Positions 34,565 through 47,834 of a stretch of 64,000 nt of DNA are shown in pieces (the first letter of the stretch is position 1; each line of letters opens with the position of its first letter). Source of the DNA: Moniliophthora roreri (taxonomy: Eukaryota > Basidiomycota > Agaricomycetes > Agaricales > Marasmiaceae); NCBI GenBank assembly GCA_001466705.2, contig LATX02000112.1, forward strand, positions 930,001 to 994,000. Reading direction: 5' to 3'. Position numbers and translations under genes: made by a program. The notes beneath the pieces were generated by a model. It made no database searches and was not told the DNA's origin. It saw only the letters and a program-made list of their open reading frames with translations.

Positions 34565-36478
34565 ATGAAGGGTTCAAAGCTTCTCATTAGCACACTGCTC
34601 CTCGGTGCCAAATTTACCTACGGCACCCCGGCCGCTGCGTGCAGTGCGTTGCAAAGTGCCCTTCCAGGTCGTGTTTTCTTTCCAGGTATGCTCTTCCTTT
34701 CGTTCTGCTGTGAAACATGGCTGACTTTAGGGACACTAGGATCGGATGCATATACGAGGGATAACGCACACTTTACCCAGGCATCCTCTCAGGACTCCAC
34801 CTGTTCAGTTGAACCAGAATCTGCCGACGATGTCAGCACCATTGTGCGTGATTTTTACTTCATACTAAGCTCAGGTCGGCTGATCCAGAACATCAGCTTC
34901 GCATCGTGTCTAGCGGCGACACCCAGTCTCCTTTCGCTGTGAGTACTCCACAACTGTTACCCTCAACCAGTCTGCTGATATCACGCTGGCTCTCGCTCCT
35001 AGGTTAAGGGTGCAGGACACACTGGCAATGTCGGTTTCAGTTCAACAACTGGAGTTCAGATTGCATTGTCAAGATTCAATGCTGTGGAGTATGATGCAAG
35101 CACCTCCACCGTGAAGATCGGAGGCGGCCAGATATGGAGTGATGTCTACACACAGTTGGCTCCCTCCGGTGTAAAGGTAGTCGGAGGTCGGGTTCCTGGA
35201 GTCGGTAAGTGCCGCACAGTTTGAGCCGAGCATTCCACTGACCATCGTTTCAGGTGTCGGTGGTCTCGCATTGGGTGGCGGCTACAGCTATCACACCGAC
35301 CAGTACGGTCTTACTGTGGACACTATCGTTTCGCACGACCTTGTTATGCCAAACGGCACGTTCGTAACGGTGACCAATGAGACAGACTCTGAGCTATTTT
35401 TTGCTCTGAAGGTGGGTGCAAGCATCAAGTATCAGTCCCGGTCTTCAACAATTACTAACGTCTATTGTCAAGGGTGGCTTCAATAACTTTGGGATCGTTA
35501 CATCGTTTACTTTGCAGGCTCATCCTCAAACAGACGTCTGGGTCAGTTTTTTCTTACATTCACAGCTGTCGTATGATCTCACAAAGGCCTAACTCCAGAG
35601 TGCAACAGTCAATTATCCTGTGAATGCTTCTAGCACCGTAAACCCGATGATTGAGAATTGGAGTACCAGTAATACCGACTTGAAAGGAGTGATTTTGTCT
35701 ACCTATGGGGCCTCCGGTACTAACGAGGACGAGGTGCGTAGCTTCCGATTGTCTTTTCTTATACGCTAACGTTGTTCCAGAGTTTCCTGTCGGTTCAGCT
35801 TTTCTATGACGCTCCCACGCCACCGGGTGGACTATTTGACGGATTTCTCAACGTACCTGGTGCCAACGTTAATCTTATAGGCACCACGAGCTTCCCAGCC
35901 GCACTGGGAACGCTTAACGGTGCTTTTGGGGGCCTGAATCCTCCCAGGTGCGATTAAAAGTGCTCATTAACGTCAATGCTTTTCCTGATGTTTGGAACAA
36001 TAGAACTATTCGAAATACCGTCCCTATTACCCATTACACTGTCGGCATCCTCGACGAGATGAAAGCCCAGCTCCAGAGGATTGTCAATGAGACAAGAGAC
36101 AGTAATCGTTCCTTCATTTCTCTCGTCATCACCACAGAGCCGTTCGTCCAGCCAAATGCACACAGTACGGACTCTGCATACCCACACCCATCGGACAGGT
36201 TCGTCTGTCCGTCTGTGATAGAGCTTGATTGGCAGGATCCCGCTTCCGATGAATTCTTTGTCAATCTTGTCGCCGAGACTCAACAAGCGATTCAGACTCG
36301 GGCTATTCAGGAGGGCCAGAGCTCCCCGAACGCTATCCTTTATAACAACTACGCGCCAGCAAATACGCCTCTGGAGTTGATCTATGGCGATAACTTGAGT
36401 CGGCTTCGCGAGGTCAAGAGGCGTGTCGATCCCGAGAATGTCATGGGCCTCGCTGGTGGGTTCAAGATTGACCCATGA
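34565..36478 (+). CDS. Secreted BBE-like FAD-linked oxidase, copy 3
   Basis: 490 aa from nine exons: 34565-34685, 34740-34843, 34897-34938, 35003-35204, 35254-35411, 35473-35541, 35599-35733, 35781-35947, 36004-36478. Signal peptide about 1-20; then a PCMH-type FAD-binding domain with H95 in KGAGHTG, the family's site for 8-alpha-histidyl FAD attachment (most relatives, and copy 4, have GGGH, so A93 is unusual). VVGGRVPGVG and GLALGGGYS complete the FAD site; no Cys at the second covalent site, so a mono-covalent flavin is expected. The C-terminal BBE segment reads YNNYAPANTPLELIYG and ends GLAGGFKIDP. Relatives oxidise sugars, alcohols or alkaloid/terpenoid intermediates; substrate unknown. 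Confidence 0.92.
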
Positions 36479-37582
36479 GCCGAGGTGGTGCAAGGGCCCG
36501 AGCCATCGAAGGGAGAGTCATGAAGAATAAGCTATTTCGTTCCTTTCTATTATAACTGATCCGGAATTCTGATTTGGACGCTCTTTCGACGCTTATTTAT
36601 CTCTACTTATCATCCATTAGTTTAGCAACTAGCTAATTTTTACACCAATCAAGAAGATACTTAATCTTAATCAACTAGTTTTACATCAAATTTGTTTTGT
36701 AAAAGATAAAAAGGAAATACAGTGTTCAGTGTATGTCATATTTGTCGTTACTCCTTTGAGGAATGCATGTTGTTGACCTAGTCTTGCCTGTGTTGATGCG
36801 CTCATTGTCGAATTGAAAAGTCAATGAGCCGACTCACGTGCTGTGTGACCCCTCTGAGCGTTGCTAAGTAAAGTTATCCGTCGCCAGCCTTCGGCGCTGC
36901 ACTTCTGTCCGAGTAGTACTCCTTCTGAAAGCTCGTAAATGATTTCTATTCCCCAACGTCGTCTCAAATCATTACTTGTACTTTGCTTGTCTCGGCGCTA
37001 TCTCATACGAAACTCAAGAGACGTAGTTCAACACCCGACACCCAGTGTATTCCTTGTTTTCCGAAGGCAACGGCATTCAAATGTTTGGAGGCAGTCGATT
37101 AAATGGAGACGAGAAACAAAACCATCAGAGGTACGTGATGATACGAATCTTCAGGACGTACTAACGCTCACTTTGTCTGCACAACCTACGTTCATTAGAC
37201 TGCGGATGCTTCAAGTCAGCATAGTCGGACATCTGCATAATGCGTAGCGTTTGGGACAGCCACTGGCCATTGTACTATTCCTCATCATGCAACTCTACGT
37301 CGTTAGACGGGGCTGTTTTGGCATAGTGGGCTTGCCGATGTGCGATGCTTTGATATGACTGTATCCCGACAAGCGTTCGGTTTCGGTCACCCACGGATAC
37401 TTCCCGACACCACCGCGGCCGCGCCCCTAGGTCTCGACTGAATGTTGTATTATCGCAGGAAGCCCTCCAATATCAATCAATCTTGGTGGACTGCATTATT
37501 AGAACTTGATCTTTAAATAGGCGGGCTCTGATAGGTATAAAACATCTTGAACAGTGAGAAGACTCATTCAGAATTCACTGTC
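36479..37582. other. Intergenic, oxidase copies 3 to 4
   Basis: About 1.1 kb without a recognised gene. TATAAAAC at 37536-37543 is the likely TATA box of copy 4. Confidence 0.4.
37536..37543 (+). promoter_or_regulatory. TATA box of oxidase copy 4
   Basis: TATAAAAC, 39 nt before the ATG at 37583; followed, as in copy 3, by a TCTTGAA word. Confidence 0.7.
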
Positions 37583-39482
37583 ATGAAAGGTTCAAAGCTT
37601 CTTGCAGCGATCACATTATCGCTGAATGCCGGATTTGGCTACGGTACCTCAATAGCAGCGTGCAACGCGTTGCATAGTGCTCTTCCGGGACGCGTTTCCT
37701 TTCCAGGTTCATTGTTACCCATTATTCTCTTGTGATACAAGGCTGACTTGACTCTAGGATCGAAAGCATACGTGAACGATAACCAACATTACACCCAGGG
37801 CAGCTCTCAGAATTCCACTTGCTCAGTTGAACCAGCATCTGTCGATGAGGTCGCCATTATTGTGCGTGTTTCTCCGTCATGCCAAATTCAAGTCTGCTGA
37901 TGCGGATTGCTAGCTTCAAGTTGTAACAAACGGTATCACACGATCACCTTTTGCAGTGGGTCTTTCCGTCGCTGACCTTGACTGAATCTACTGGTGCTTA
38001 ATGTTTTGCCAGGTTAAAGGCGGAGGACACACGGGCAATTTTGGCTTCAGTTCGACAACGGGAGTTCAGATATCAATGTCGAGATTCAACCAAGTAGAGT
38101 ACGATGCAAATACCTCCACCGTGAAGATTGGTTCTGGTCAGATATGGGAGAATGTCTACGCACAGTTGGCTTCCTCCGGTGTTAGCGTGGTCGGCGGTCG
38201 GGTTCCTGGAGTCGGTAAGTATCGCACTCCTCGAGCTGCATTCCACTGACATTGTGTCAGGTGTCGGTGGTCTCTCATTGGGTGGCGGTTACAGCTTCCA
38301 CTCCGATCAGCGTGGTCTTACTGTTGATACCATCATTTCCCATGATCTTGTTCTGCCCAACGGCACTTTCGTGACGGTGACCAATGAAACCGACTCTGAT
38401 CTATTTTTCGCTCTGAAGGTGAGTACAAGTGGTAGCTGTCAGTCGTGGTTTTCAACAGTTAACGGTTAACTTCCAGGGTGGCTTCAATAATTTCGGGATC
38501 GTTACGTCGTTTACTATGCGAGCGTTCCCTCAGACGGATGTTTGGGTTTGTACTTTTCACCTTCACCTTCATGATATAAACTTATGAAGATATATCTCCA
38601 GATTGCGCGAATTACTTACCCAATGAATGCCTCTGATGCCGTGAACCAGGCGATCGTGAAGTTCACCGCTAATAATACCGACTTCAAAGCATCGACCCAG
38701 CCTGTTTATGGAGCCTTTGGTACCAGTGAGAATGACGTGGGTAACTTCGGACTGACTTTGTTTTCGGTACTAATATTGTTCCAGAGCATCATAACGTCGT
38801 CTCTGTTTTATGACGGTCCCACTCCCCCAAGTGGACTATTCGATGAATATTTCAATATACCTGGCGCTGCTCCCAATATTTCGGGTGCCATAAGCTACCC
38901 AGACGCGATAACAACGCTTACCGCTGCTCTTGCATCCCTGAACCCGCCGAGGTATGGTCAAAAAGTGCTCAATAGTGTCAATCTTCAACTGACTTTTGGA
39001 GCAACAGAACTGCTCGTCATACCGTCCCAATATACCACTACACCGTTGGCATTCTCAATGAGATGAAATCTCAGTTCGAGAGGATCATCGCTGAGACAAA
39101 AGCCAGTAATCGCTCCTTTATTGCTCTTGTCATCTCCCCAGAGCCTTTTGCTCGGCCAAACGTGCAAAGTACGGATTCAGCATATCCGCACCCACCAGGC
39201 AGATTTGTTTGTCCGTCCGTGCTGGAAGTTCATTGGGAGGATCCAGCTTACGATCAATTCTTTGTCAATGCAATCGCCGAGGCTCAACAAGCAATTCAGG
39301 CTCAGGCTATCAAGGAGGGCGAGAGCTTCCCGAACGACATCCTTTACAGTAATTATGCACCGGGGAATACGCCTCTGGAGTTGATTTACGGCGATAACTT
39401 GAGTCGGCTTCGCGAGGTCAAGAGGCGTGTTGATCCCGAGAATGTCATGTATCTCACTGGTGGTTTCAAGATTGAACCATAA
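37583..39482 (+). CDS. Secreted BBE-like FAD-linked oxidase, copy 4
   Basis: 491 aa, nine exons with the same junctions as copy 3: 37583-37706, 37758-37861, 37914-37955, 38013-38214, 38261-38418, 38477-38545, 38602-38736, 38785-38951, 39008-39482. Signal peptide, FAD attachment H96 in KGGGHTG, VVGGRVPGVG, LSLGGGYSF and the C-terminal YSNYAPGNTPLELIYG with VDPENVM are all intact. It differs from copies 3 and 6 in having DQRGL instead of DQYGL near the flavin, which may alter substrate contacts. Convergent with the P450 gene, 226 nt between stop codons. Confidence 0.92.
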
Positions 39483-39708
39483 ATAATCCTAGAGGGGTTT
39501 GTAAAGGACGCATATTATAGCTGTTACTTCTATTGGTTTGTGTCGTTTTGTAGAGCTTGCGAGGCCGTCAAGCCCCCGACTTTGATACGTTATTCTATCT
39601 AATTAACTAGCAATGCATTACATGTACATTTCAAGTATTTTGAAATGTATTCTATGGCGAGAAGACCGGTGCGTTCGCTCTATTGGTGGATCCTGCTCAT
39701 AAAAAACC

Positions 39709-41875
39709 TCACTGCCATTCTTCCTTCGCCATTAGCAAGATCTCTTTCGCCTCGGGAAAACGGGGTCGTGATGAGCACCTGAATGGTGTTACGCGCCTGG
39801 AATAATATAACGCAAAAGTCAGCAAGAATGCAGCTCGTATATAAAAAGCGTTCCGTACTCCAGGACCCCAGACCCTACATCTTCCAGACTGGGCTTTTCA
39901 GAGTTCCCATATGCGTCTTTGCCAGGTTCGAGGTGAGCAGCCCAGAGCACGACGGCAAAGATATGTAGCGAGTCAGTTGCTACATGTCTCCCGGGACAGA
40001 TTCTAGGGAGCAGATAAAGTAAGCTTATATGTCAGTTTTAAGGACATAATTGACTTACCTACGGCCAAAGCCGAACGTGTAGTGACCTTCATCCTTGGTA
40101 TCAGGTGGCGATGGCTTATGGGTACCATCCTCGTTCAGGAATCTTTCCGGTTTAAATTCATTTGGATCGGGGCCATATATTTGGACATCGTGATTCATCG
40201 CGCTGTGCGTTGAACGATATAGTATGTGTTATCGTTCTCGGAATGAAGTCAACTGATCACACTCACAGAATGTTGGGGATGATCAGACTCCCCTTTGGTA
40301 TATAATAGCCTTCGTATATATCATCCTGCCAAAATGCAATGAGTACTTCGAATACGCGGATTATTATGGCTGATTACTTACCTCTAAAGAAGCATGAAAT
40401 ACGCCCATCGGAGAGGGTGGCCTCCACCTCAGAGCCTGTGATATCGAGTTTCAGATTGATTACGAGAAGCATCCAGTAATAGCCTCGTACCTCTTTGACT
40501 ACCGCCCGCATGTACGGAAGATTGGGCATATCTTGCGGAGCGGGAATCCTCTCCCGTCCAACTACCGCATCTAATTCCTCCTGAGCTTTTCGCTGGGCCT
40601 CTGGGAAAGCAATCATAGCGAGTATTAACCATCCTAGAGTTGTGGATGTCTGCTCCAACTATGAGTTGACTAATCAAAATCTATCGAGCATGGTACCCCA
40701 CCGTTTCGTATCCAGCAAGACTAAGAAATGATCATGTTCAATAAGCTCGCTGAAATTGGGAACAAAGAATGGCAAACATACTAAAGCAGCGCAGCTAACC
40801 AAGCCGACGATGTATCATCCAGCCCGTGCCGCTCTTGCGACTCAACGAGAGATGCAGAGAAACTTGGCGCAGTTTTACCTTTTTCTAGCTAGCACGCAAG
40901 CAATTAGCACGAGAGTACACAATCAGAACATAGAAGCCCTAAACGTACCATTGTCTGCTTTACAGACAGGAAAAATCTCAAGAATTGCTCCGAGTACACA
41001 TGAAATTTTTTCTTGCTTTCCCTTTTCCACTTTGCTAGAAACTCGGGGACAAGTTCCAGAGCGGGAAGGTGATTGGCGAGATACCTTCCAGGCGAGGAAG
41101 CATCAGTTACCGCGTCTACCACTTCGTCAAGCCAGGGTATGATCTGGGATGACTGAGAAGCGCGCATGTCATAGATGATTGAGGCGACTCCGGAGGAAGT
41201 GAATCTACTAAGTTTAATCATCACTGCAAAAATGGAATTGAAAAGATAGAATCTCACCGGTGTGTATGATCAAGCCAATTGTCCGGGTTTTCCAGCATAC
41301 GAATTGCAAGCTGGACGACTTCGCGCATTTGAATCGGATGGTAGCGAGAGCTCGCTCTGACGTTTAGAGCTTCATGTGTAGCACGGCGCATCGAACGCCA
41401 CCTGTAGGAGGGCATTTTTTGTGCCGACGATACCCAGAAAGGTATAAAGACTTACAAGGTCCCGGTGTTCATGAATGCGAAGAATAGTCCGCCGGTTATG
41501 TAGTCGGCGACGACCAACCGAGGCCTTTGAGAATAATTGGCTGCACGGCGATCCAGAAGATCACCTGCAGCCTTGGCGGAATTCAACACAACGACGTTCT
41601 GGTTGAATAAACGTAGATAGACGATGTCGCCTAGTAAGTGAAAATGAGATCGTAAGAGTGCATGCTATATGGATGAAGTACGCACCATATGCCTTCTTCC
41701 ATTCTATCAGAGTATGCCAGGGCCGAGCTCTGTCCAGCTGGAAGGTGTTTCCTACCACTGGGTAGCCCTTTGGACCCGGGGGTAGCTTACCTGGGCGTCG
41801 AATGTTGGAGTACACGACCCATACGGAAAGGACGATGAGTATGAGTACTGGAAGCATAGCGGTTGTGAGATTCAT
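39709..41875 (-). CDS. Cytochrome P450 monooxygenase
   Basis: 515 aa from twelve exons, read from 41875: 41875-41686, 41630-41456, 41401-41258, 41204-40949, 40888-40782, 40720-40702, 40658-40491, 40435-40382, 40325-40267, 40202-40059, 40002-39859, 39796-39709. N-terminal anchor helix, proline hinge LPPGP (31-35), I-helix AGYET (293-297), K-helix ExxR (E353, R356), PERF, and heme loop FGFGRRICPG with thiolate C441. One exon is only 19 nt. Typical of basidiomycete class II (ER, CPR-dependent) P450s; CYP family not assigned. A likely oxidative tailoring enzyme for the terpenoid locus, which is inference. All splice junctions keep frame, so the gene looks functional. Confidence 0.93.
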
Positions 41876-42039
41876 TGCTGAGTTGTGCTTGAATGCATGG
41901 AAATCGAACCAGACTGCAGTATTTATTGTTATGAGTTCGGATTTATCCGAATTCGTTCTTTCATTTTTGGGTGTACATTGAAGGAAATTTGGGTGGTCGC
42001 AATCATGGTAGACCTCGGCCGAGTGCACCTGCCATCTGT

Positions 42040-42235
42040 AAGGCAGGTATTCGTCACTCAGAAGCCTATACTCGCCACCTGTATTTTACCCGGATCACCC
42101 GGGTACTCCACCCACGGGTACGAGTACTCGTATTTTTACTGCAAGTACACAGGTACTTACGGATCACCTGTACCCAACAAGTACTCACAAGTACCTGCAC
42201 AAGTACCTGTCAACAACCTGTAGGGCTGTTCGCCG
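42040..42235. repeat. CAAGTACCTG-type short repeat
   Basis: Dense degenerate repeats of palindrome-like words: CCCGGGTA, GGGTACGAGTACTCG, CAAGTACCTG and complements, in the region upstream of the P450. A CpG-free counterpart (ACTTGCAAGT words) lies at 44030-44215, inside the repeat compartment. Confidence 0.6.
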
Positions 42236-42849
42236 TAACCGTATTGTACAGGGAAATTACGAGTTCGGATTTACTCCCGCTACCTAGTGTAGTGGGTTTT
42301 GATACCTTGAGGCTCAGATTAATAAGCTTTTTTGCAGAAAGTTCCCACCTGTCGGGTATTGCCGCACCAGCTTGCTCCAGTCCAGCGCTCAAATGGCCCT
42401 CTCATTATAGAGGCTCAGTAAGGGAGTCTAAGGGTCTTTTATAGTTGTGAGACTACTTGTTCACACCTTTGAATATTGTTGTTTAGAATATCAGTATGTA
42501 CAACTTAGTAGTTTATCTTTATTACAGCACCTGCAAAAAGTACGTAGCATTATAATAGGGTTATAACCCTCATAATGCATTATGAGTTCCATAACCATTA
42601 GCAACCCTGTTATATGCCAAGTCAGATATGGTAACCTAGTTATAATGTAGTTGTAACATACCATAATAATTACAAGTCTCATAATAATTATAATAAGTTG
42701 CAATGCCATTACAACCTAAAGACAATATTACAACTACATTACAACCCTACTGGACAGTAAATAGATACCAAATCCTTATCAGAATCACTATTAAAATGTA
42801 TTGAAGTGTATTTAGCTGTTATAATGTATTTTGACTATTCAGATCGGAG

Positions 42850-42975
42850 ACAAAAAGAAATAAGAATCCATTCATTGCAACCTCTGAGTCAAACCCACAA
42901 CCTTATGGTAGATTAGTCAGCAGCCTGGTAGCTGCTGGGTGCTCAGAACCACTGTACCACTGTGCCACATAACTA
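42850..42975 (-). mobile_element. tRNA-derived SINE-like sequence, copy 2
   Basis: Homologous to 11555-11680: identical A-box TGGTACAGTGG (complement of 42949-42959) and a B-box changed to GGTTTGACTC (complement of 42886-42895). Most differences from copy 1 are CpG to TpG or CpA, as expected for decay inside the CpG-poor compartment. Confidence 0.6.
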
Positions 42976-44029
42976 TAACCATACACAGTGCATTATAGCC
43001 TTTTACTAAAAGACCTATCCCCAAAACATTTTATTCTACCCACACCAGCTTATCATTTATTGATTAAAAATCAGTTTCATTATAAACATAAATAGGTGTA
43101 TCTAATAATAAAGCCTTGTTACATTGTCATGTTGCATGGGTTTTTATATGCTGTTGCACTAAGAACTTTACTTATATTTGAAATTGTGTTATAATGTGCA
43201 TGTACTGGGGTTTTAACTTGTTGTAATGACTCTATGTGGGTTGTAATGTGGTTGTAATGTGGCTATAATGTCAAATAATCCTTCCAGACAGTTGTAATGT
43301 AGTTGTAATGGGGTTGTAAGGCAGTTAAAATATTTCAATATATTGCAACTAGGCTACAATACACTTAAAATCTAGCTGGATGTATTATCATATGTTGTAA
43401 CCTTTATAATCCTGTTGTAAGAATATTATAATGTAACATACTTTTTGCAGGTGAGAGTCCCACATGATGAAAGCATCATGAGAGCATCAGAATTGGTGGG
43501 TAGGGGCTTCTCAGGCCAAGAGATCAATCTGAAACAGTTTTAGAGCCATTCAGGTCCATCATTATGAAGATAATTGTATATAAATAGTTTTAAATGTTTT
43601 ATGTTGTCAATATGTGTTCACCTCAGAGTCCTATTCTGTGCAAGCTCTAAGAATCATTCAAATGATGCTACTGTGAGTTTTCAAAGTTAGATAATGGATT
43701 AATAGCACCTTTGAGCCAATATAATAATAATTGACTAATAGATGCATCTTATAACAGAATGTCAGCCTATCTAACCTTGTGGCAATCTGGCAAATGTATT
43801 AACCTTAAAATTAAGGCCACCTGAGTGTTCTAGTAGCTTGTGGAGAAGGTCTAGCTTCTAGGAAAATAGAATATTAGTCAATACTGCCACAACTATATTG
43901 TACAATAGCTCATTTAAACTAAAAGTTCACAGCAGGAGCCCTACAATAACCAGATAATTGAATAACCATACTTTCAACTTGTTCATCTCCAAATGATGGT
44001 GCAGAAAATATACACATATATTTATCTAA

Positions 44030-44215
44030 CAGTAGTTAGCAAGTATTTGGCAAGTATACCTGGCAACTACTTGCAACTTGCATAGAATTGAGATTATATA
44101 CCTGTAACTTGTTTAGGACTTGCTGCAAGTTAACTTGCATAACTTGTGGTAAGTCATTGCAAGTCACAAGTAATCAGAAACTTGTAAGTACTTGCAGGTA
44201 CTTATAACTCATGAA
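44030..44215. repeat. ACTTGCAAGT-type short repeat
   Basis: Degenerate words (ACTTGCAA, CAAGT, TACTTGCAGGTACTT) similar in plan to 42040-42235 but without any CpG. Non-coding. Confidence 0.5.
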
Positions 44216-46106
44216 GAGCTCTACATCTTGTTGCAAAGCTAATTAATGTCACCATCCAGTTATAAGGTTCATACTTGGTTCAGGTGCAATCAGGGCCAGG
44301 CTTATTGGAAGACTATCTATTGTGCCTTTCTGAATTCATCAGGTCATCAGCAAAATCCGGAGAGAGTTACAACTGGGTACTGACCCTTGAGATTGGTGAC
44401 AATCCCCCATTATTGTCACTGTTGATTATAGCTGCAACTATAATTGATCTCCAGTGTAATATAGCACCTGATACCTGATGCCAACAGTCTTGATGTTTAT
44501 GAATGGTTACTGGAAATATGACAAGCAGGGGTGCATAGGACAGGACAAGGAGCTTATGACATGTACCATGTAATATAATGAGCATAGGATAATTTAACAT
44601 GTGACAAGAGGTAGCACTAGTAACAGGGATTACTACAATTCTTGAGTTTTTAGCAAGTTGAGAGGGTTACACCAGGTTATGGGGGGTTATAACCAGTTTT
44701 GAGTGCCATAGCCACTTCCAATGGATCTAATCACTCACCAGGCTTCTAGCCAAGAACACATAATATAGCAAATCTTGTGCCTTATATCAGATTTCATGTA
44801 CAAGAGCAGAGCATAGTGGAATATGAGTAATACCATTCATCTATATATACAAACAGAAGAACATCTACAAAGCCCACTAAGTAACCTTGTACAACTTGTT
44901 GAAGGGCAAGATAATCTGGCCAAGATCATTAGCATATGTAGTCATCAAGAAGAGAAGCATGGATAATGAACCTGGCAATATTGGCCCATGAATTATGATA
45001 ATAATTAAGTACCTGTAAGGTATGGGTCAGAAGACAACAGTAGGAGTGGTGTCAATAGGACTCACTGAGGATGTTGTAGACTTGAGTAGACTACAGAGAA
45101 GAGCAGCTGTCACTTGTTGAGTTGACGTTGGTCTGAGGAATGGACTTACTAAATGATACAAGCTTGAAGAGTGTGAATTCTAGTGGCACTGTTAGGATAC
45201 ATTGGTGCAAGGTACTTTGATGGACATGATATAAGGCTGGCCTTCAAGATGTGCTAATGAGATGAAAAGGTCTAATGGCATTGGCATTATTGGTCTCAAA
45301 GAGCTCAGTACTGTCAAGCTAGCATGTTGGGATAACAGTGCATTGTGATAAATAGGCTATATAACAACTTGGAAATGGGATGCTGAAATCTGGTAGTTAG
45401 ATATGGGTGTTTTTGCATTGTGTCAGGACTTGAACAGTTGAGTTTCAATGCAAAGAGTGTTCTGTAATGGCTGAATGGTGCAGAGAAAAAAGATAGTGAG
45501 GATAATTGTGCTTTAGCAGGCTTGTTGTGCAAAATATGCCTTTAGCCTGATTTCTTTTCCTGCTATTTGATTGCTTGTTATCTTCCTGAGTCGTCTGAAT
45601 ATAGAATGAGAGTAAGCCCATGTGAAAAGACAAAGATGTTTAGAATACTTACAAAAAGACATGTTTGACACATCAATATACTGCAAATGACTCATAAGAA
45701 GTAGATATCAAGGCTTAGGAGAGTGTGTGTGGGCAGAAAGGGCAAGGGAGGGGGAGGGAGGAGGGGAGGAGATGGTGGTGGAAGGGAAGAAAGGGAAGTT
45801 GCAGTGTTTGGAATTCTGGAGTGGTCTTTATGTGAGAATTGAGGGCATGCACAGATCAGTTTAGGGCCTGTCAGAGTTTAGGGTTTTGGATAAGGTCCTT
45901 TCTGTAGTGGAGGTGTTAAAGGTGTTGGGTGTTTGAACAGTGTTGAAGGTGAGAAAGCAAGTCAAAAAGCAATGACATGTGTTTCAATCAACTCCAAGGA
46001 GCCTAGCAATGGGTCCAGTGCTCTGAGTTGATCCCACAGGTCCCACTAGCTCTCTGTTTCTCTCCACTGTGCTCAGCAATGTCAATGACAACAATGAGCA
46101 ACTGCA

Positions 46107-47833
46107 ATCCCATCAATATAGCTCTCAGCTGAGCCCCAACATATCTGAGACTTGTGCTACTACCTTGCTGAAGCACTATCAAATCCTGAATCTATTGAAT
46201 CCTTCAGGGGCAGGATAGCTCAGCAGTATGAGGCAAGAAGTGCTTGTGAGACTAATTTACTGGTATGTGGGTCACTTAAGATGTAAGGTATGCTTCTGGT
46301 CATATCATATAGAACTCAATACATACATGATACATTCCACAAGAACTGTTGCAGGTCCTTGTAACAAGGCTCAGGTAATATATTGCTTTGTGACAGTTCT
46401 GCAGGGTTATAACCCATCATAATGGTTATGAGCACTTACAACCTGCTTTATGACCACAGTTCTGTCCTCTGTTATGACCTTTCATAACTGTTGTGAAGAG
46501 TTATAACCAGAGTTATATCTGTAGTCATAACCTTCATTCACAGTTATGAGAGGTTATAATACATGTTATATTCTTAAGGTATGGTTATGGGGCTTTATAT
46601 ATATAGTTACAATACTAACAGACTCATAAGTAATGTGTATCAGGTGTTGTTTCCCCTGCTAACCTGCTATACCACTCTCCAGTTTTTGCTGATGGTCTAT
46701 TGCTGGCAGTTAAGCTTGAAAGATAGTTCATTGTGAATATTCTGCAAAGTTGTTGTCAGAAGCATCTTTGTTGGTGCTGAACACCTGCTGTATTGTATTA
46801 ACAGCTGATTTTGTCTGGAATGGTTCAAGGCAAATGCCCTGAATTAGTGAAAGCAGCATAGTCTACACACATGAGGGGTGCTATGAGACATCTTGTCCAA
46901 CACAGCACATTGTTTCAAGGCTCAACAATTCATATACTCCATCTAACTGTGAAGTGCAACAGCATCTTCAAACACTTCATTGCAATTGCAGATTGACTAC
47001 TGAAATCTAAAGATTCTTGTCCAATTTGATTCTGGCAAAAGTGCCAATGGTGGGATTTGCAATGCAGATTAAATTGGCTTTGGTGTAGAATAGAGTGAGA
47101 AAAGGCTTCCTGCTTCCACTTCATCTTGAATGTCTGGAAGCTGGAGGTTGGAAAATAACATCAATGGGGCTCAATATCATAGGTAGTGGGCACTGCTGGA
47201 ACAGCCCTTACTCCACCTGATTATCCAGATTCATTCTTTATCTGTTTTTCACTTGGGGGGATTTTTGGCCATTATGGAATTTTCTCCCGTAAAAGTGAAT
47301 GTGATCCATCATGACATACAAACATAAGTTCACCTGTGTTTCCCTTTTATGGCAACACTCTAAGTCTCTGCTCTACATACACTTCTATGTGATAATTCCT
47401 GCTATCTTTAGTAGCAAGTCTTGGTTCAAAATCCCTTGTTTTACTAAGCATTTTGATGAAAAGTTCCCATGTACTCTCACTCTGTTCTGCTCTGCTTGGT
47501 TTACTAAGCAGACTACCAGGAATTCCCATGCACTCTGGCTTGCCCTGCTTTCATTTGCTTGGTTTACTAAGCACTTGACCAGGAATTCCCACCTGCTTTT
47601 GCTTACCTTCACACTGCTCTGCCACAGTTAAAATGTAGAATCCATATCTATTATGGCCTAGGTTCTGATTATTTCATATGCCTGGCAAAACATGTTGTTT
47701 CTTGCTCTGCCTGTTAATAGAAAGATAGTGGGTGCTGCTAGTATGGCCCCTACCCCAATTATTTCAGTGTTCTTGGGCTTTTTTTTTCTCTAACAAGACC
47801 TCTTTGATACAGAAAATAAATAGAATTAAAAAA
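46107..47833. repeat. 1,727-bp direct repeat, first copy
   Basis: Appears identical to 47835-49561, and the two copies abut at a single N (47834). Contains only short non-domain frames and TTATAACC words. A perfect repeat ending exactly at an N is most simply an unresolved contig overlap and not a biological duplication. Confidence 0.75.
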
Positions 47834-47834
47834 N

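Noticed and set aside
42060..42230. CRISPR-like array of CAAGTACCTG repeats
   Set aside because: Spacing is irregular, the words overlap and are palindromic, and the genome is eukaryotic.
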